Source: Neoroseomonas eburnea
Lineage (GTDB): Bacteria > Pseudomonadota > Alphaproteobacteria > Acetobacterales > Acetobacteraceae
Length of the DNA: 35,789 bases
NCBI RefSeq assembly: GCF_018129005.1
Contig: NZ_JAAEDL010000038.1
Location: 1 to 35,789 of the forward strand
Direction: 5' to 3'
The first letter of the stretch is position 1; every line of letters starts with the position of its first letter. The position numbers and the translations under genes are program-made. The notes under the pieces were generated by a model, which did no database searches, was not told where the DNA came from, and saw only the letters and a list, made by a program, of their open reading frames with translations. This document shows, piece by piece, positions 33,407 to 35,789 of this stretch.

Positions 33407-34539
33407 CGCAGCCGATGGTCTTTCTCTGGCGGATGTTGGGGTTCCTCGCTTGCGTGGCGCTGGTGACCGCGGCGCTGTTCGACCAGTTGCAGCACGCCTT
33501 CGCCGCGAATCCGGTGCTGAATGCGGTGATCCTGGCGGTGCTGCTGTTCGGCATCGCCTGGAACCTGCGCCAGGTGCTGACGCTGCGGCATGAGGTGGCG
33601 TGGATCGAAGGCTTCCGGTCCGTGCGCGGGGCCGACGCGCCGGTACAGCCGCGGCTGCTGGCGCCGATGGCCTCGATGCTCGCCGCGCGGCGGAGCGAGC
33701 GGGTATCGCTCTCGGCCCTCGCGCTGCGCTCGGTGATGGACGGGATCCTGTCGCGGCTGGACGAGACGCGGGAACTGTCCCGCTACATGACCGGGCTGCT
33801 GATCTTCCTCGGGTTGCTCGGGACCTTCTGGGGGCTGCTGCTGACGATCGGGTCGGTGGCGGACGTGATCGGCAACATGTCGGTCGGGTCGGGCGACCTG
33901 AACCAGTTGTTCAACCAGTTGAAGGCCGGGCTGGCACGGCCGCTGGAGGGGATGGGGACGGCGTTCTCGACCTCGATGCTCGGCCTCGCCGGCGCGCTGG
34001 TGCTGGGGTTCATGGACCTGACGGCGGGGCAGGCGCAGAACCGCTTCACCAATGAGCTGGAGGAATGGCTGGCGGGGCTGACGCGGCTGTCCTCCGGGCC
34101 GCTGGGGCAGGATTCGGAAGGGTCGATCCCGGCCTATGTCTCCGCGCTGCTGGAGCAGACGGCGGAGAACATGGAGGGGCTGCAGGCGATCCTCTCGCGC
34201 GGGGAGGAAGGACGGGCGGAAACGTCGCGCGCCCTGATGACGCTGACCGAAAGGCTCACCGTCCTGACGGAGCAGATGCGCGCCAACAACGCGCTGATGC
34301 TGCGCGTCGCGGAGGGGCAGTCGCACCTCGCCCCGGCGCTGACACGGCTCGCCGAGGCGCAGGCGGCGCCGGCGATCGACGAGGCCACGCGCAGCCATAT
34401 CCGCAACCTGGAGATCCACCTGGCGCGCCTGGCGGAGGACCTGTCCCAGGGACGCAGCCAGATGACCGCCGAACTGCGCAACGAGATCAAGATCCTGACG
34501 CGCACGATCGCGGCGATCGCCGAGGAACAGCCGCGGTGA
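33403..34539 (+). CDS. MotA/TolQ/ExbB-like proton-channel protein
   Basis: 378 residues. Membrane segments lie at about 6-26, 38-56, 129-153 and 184-207. LLGTFWGLLLTIGSVADVI and PLEGMGTAFSTSMLGLAGAL match the two channel-lining helices of the family. A 160-residue cytoplasmic helical tail (NELEEWLAGL onward) is unlike TolQ and somewhat like stator or ZorA-type proteins, though far shorter than ZorA. No flagellar gene is nearby. It is coupled to the OmpA-like gene by ATGA (33403-33406); a MotB-like gene follows 290 bp later. Confidence 0.85.
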   Translation: MTQPMVFLWRMLGFLACVALVTAALFDQLQHAFAANPVLNAVILAVLLFGIAWNLRQVLTLRHEVAWIEGFRSVRGADAPVQPRLLAPMASMLAARRSERVSLSALALRSVMDGILSRLDETRELSRYMTGLLIFLGLLGTFWGLLLTIGSVADVIGNMSVGSGDLNQLFNQLKAGLARPLEGMGTAFSTSMLGLAGALVLGFMDLTAGQAQNRFTNELEEWLAGLTRLSSGPLGQDSEGSIPAYVSALLEQTAENMEGLQAILSRGEEGRAETSRALMTLTERLTVLTEQMRANNALMLRVAEGQSHLAPALTRLAEAQAAPAIDEATRSHIRNLEIHLARLAEDLSQGRSQMTAELRNEIKILTRTIAAIAEEQPR

Positions 34540-34565
34540 CCGGGCACGCGACGGGTGCCGGCGGC

Positions 34566-34613
34566 GGGGCGCCGCCCCCCTGGCCCCCCCGCCGGAGGCC
34601 GAAAGGCCTCTGG
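34566..34613. repeat. Two-hairpin element between the MotA-like and MotB-like genes
   Basis: GGGGC/GCCCC (34566-34578) and CCGGAGGCC-GAAA-GGCCTCTGG (34592-34613) form two hairpins, the second with a GNRA loop. This resembles the element at 3487. The remainder of the 290-bp gap (34540-34829) shows further short GC hairpins around 34750-34800 but no gene. It probably reduces read-through to the MotB-like gene. Confidence 0.5.
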
Positions 34614-34829
34614 ACACCGTCGTCAGGGCTGGCCGGCGGGATGGATCGGGGACGCACCGTTGCGTCGAGGGGCGTGCCGCAGCCGTCGTGCCGGCCAGCG
34701 ATGGTCCGGGTTGCGAGGGGTTGTCTGCTGTCGGCGACCGGCGTCCAGGGCGGACCCGCCGCGGGATGCCGGGGCGGGTCCGGCAGGGCGGAGCCCCCCC
34801 GCGCGCCGATCGCCGCGGCCTGAACGCCC

Positions 34830-35789
34830 ATGGCCGGTTCCTCCGACCGACGCCGTGGCCGGGGTGGCCTCGATGCCTGGCCCGGATACGTGGATGCGCT
34901 GTCCACGCTGCTCATGGTCATCATCTTCGTGCTGCTGGTCTTCGTGCTGGCGCAGGGGTTCCTGTCGGTCGCGCTGTCCACCCGCGACCGGGCGCTCGAC
35001 CGGCTGAACCGCCAGGTGGCGGAACTCGCCGAGATGCTGGCGCTGGAACGCGGCCAGGCGGAGGAGCTGCGCACGAACCTCGCCCGCGCGGGGGAGGAAC
35101 TGGCCGCCGCCGCCGCGGCGCGCGACGCGGCCATGCGCTCCCTCGGCCAGGCGCGGGAGGAACGCGAGCGCCTGACCGCCGAGCGCGACGCCGCACGGGC
35201 CGAACGGGAACGCCTGACCGCGCGCATCGCCGACCTGGGCCTCGCGGACCGCGCCTCGGCCGAGCGCGTCGCGACGCTCGAACGGCAATTGGGCGAGGCG
35301 CTGGCGCGGGCCGAGCGGGTCGGCGGCGATGCCGCGCGCACCGCGCGCGACCTGGCCGAGACGCGCCGCGGCCTGTCCGAAGCCGAGCAGCGCCGCGCCG
35401 CGCTGGAACGCCAGGCGGCGGCGACAGCCGCGCAGCTCTCCGCCTCGCGGCAGGAACTGGAGGCGCTGCGCGCCGAGGCGATGGAACTGGACCGCCAGGT
35501 GCGCGCCGACCGCGCGACGATCGAGGCACGGCTCGCCGACCTCGCGCGGCTGACCCAGCAGGTCCAGGCGCTGACGGCGCTGCGCGACGAGTTGGAGCGG
35601 CAGGCGCAGCTCGCCCTCTCCCGTGCCGAGAGCGAACAGCGCGCACGCCGCGCGGCCGAGCAGGCCGCGGCGCAGGCGGCAGCCGCCGCGGCGGAGGTGG
35701 AACGCCGGCGCGCCGCGATCGCGGCCTCCGAACAGGAGGCGATCGCGCGCGCGGAGGAGGCGGCGCGCGCACGCGCGGCCGCCGAGGCC
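34830..35789 (+). CDS. MotB-like membrane protein with long coiled coil (3' end outside window)
   Basis: The first 320 residues are visible from ATG 34830. A basic cytoplasmic N-terminus precedes a single membrane helix ALSTLLMVIIFVLLVFVLAQ. An Asp just before it (D22 in GYVDAL) matches the proton-binding Asp of MotB and TolR. From residue 50 the protein is an uninterrupted Arg/Ala/Glu-rich coiled coil in the periplasm, running past the window edge; an OmpA-like domain is expected beyond. With the MotA-like gene it predicts a non-flagellar ion-driven complex. Confidence 0.85.
   Translation, partial: MAGSSDRRRGRGGLDAWPGYVDALSTLLMVIIFVLLVFVLAQGFLSVALSTRDRALDRLNRQVAELAEMLALERGQAEELRTNLARAGEELAAAAAARDAAMRSLGQAREERERLTAERDAARAERERLTARIADLGLADRASAERVATLERQLGEALARAERVGGDAARTARDLAETRRGLSEAEQRRAALERQAAATAAQLSASRQELEALRAEAMELDRQVRADRATIEARLADLARLTQQVQALTALRDELERQAQLALSRAESEQRARRAAEQAAAQAAAAAAEVERRRAAIAASEQEAIARAEEAARARAAAEA

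Noticed and set aside
30681..33554. Long minus-strand open frame (over 900 codons) opposite efp and the IMPase gene
   Set aside because: It lies antisense to well-supported genes with low-complexity translation; no RBS or domain.
33403..35789. Zorya anti-phage system
   Set aside because: MotA-like and MotB-like genes are present, but the MotA tail is much shorter than in ZorA and no ZorC, ZorD or ZorE gene is seen; close linkage to housekeeping IMPase and efp genes argues for a conserved envelope module.

Overview
The window looks like chromosomal DNA of a high-GC alphaproteobacterium, most likely an Acetobacteraceae member of the Roseomonas type. That placement is inferred from gene families, gene order and the strong GC bias (about 70% by eye); no rRNA or tRNA is present to confirm it. 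Most of the window is ordinary housekeeping sequence, tightly packed, with many ATGA or GTGA stop/start overlaps. The intergenic spaces are unusually rich in hairpin-forming dispersed repeats.

Layout. (1) 1-6281, minus strand: the classical order yebC, ruvC, ruvA, ruvB, ybgC, tolQ, tolR (tolR runs off the window). It is interrupted by a plus-strand YdjC/ChbG-type deacetylase gene and a truncated gamma-glutamylcyclotransferase-like gene ending in a perfect palindrome. (2) 6401-14500: a mixed accessory and housekeeping stretch with a PPOX flavoprotein, an SDR lacking its catalytic residues, a DUF4214 protein, tadA, a DUF2852 membrane protein, two TetR regulators, a class I glutamine-amidotransferase-like hydrolase, an RluB-type pseudouridine synthase, an aldo/keto reductase and rsmD. 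(3) 14628-17092, minus strand: small coiled-coil gene, zapA, 6S RNA, fau (5-formyl-THF cyclo-ligase) and a ymdB-type phosphodiesterase; zapA-6S-fau is a deeply conserved order. (4) 17181-23839, mainly plus strand: class I fructose-bisphosphate aldolase, an AarC-type CoA-transferase, two VOC proteins, thiE, a FkbM methyltransferase and a TauD-type dioxygenase. (5) 24101-27239: a c-type cytochrome, a membrane coiled-coil protein, and divergent epmA and epmB. (6) 27236-30660: a DMT transporter, a stand-alone DUF4096 transposase-like protein and an AT-rich 541-residue P-loop ATPase, which look like an insertion between epmB and efp. (7) 30867-35789: efp, a secreted Gly-Val-Pro repeat protein, an inositol-monophosphatase-family enzyme, and an OmpA-like / MotA-like / MotB-like proton-channel module (last gene partial).

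How the genes fit together. EpmA, EpmB and EF-P, with its target Lys34, are all encoded here, so a beta-lysylation pathway for EF-P is predicted. RuvABC resolves Holliday junctions. TolQ/TolR belong to the Tol-Pal envelope machine. The MotA/MotB-like pair at the right end is a second, poorly characterised ion-driven complex, translationally coupled to the inositol-phosphatase and OmpA-like genes.

The most noteworthy items are the AT-rich ATPase island, the non-flagellar stator-like module, the 6S RNA, three families of intergenic repeats, and a 128-bp hairpin element flanked by a 10-bp direct repeat. I found no CRISPR array, prophage, rRNA or tRNA.
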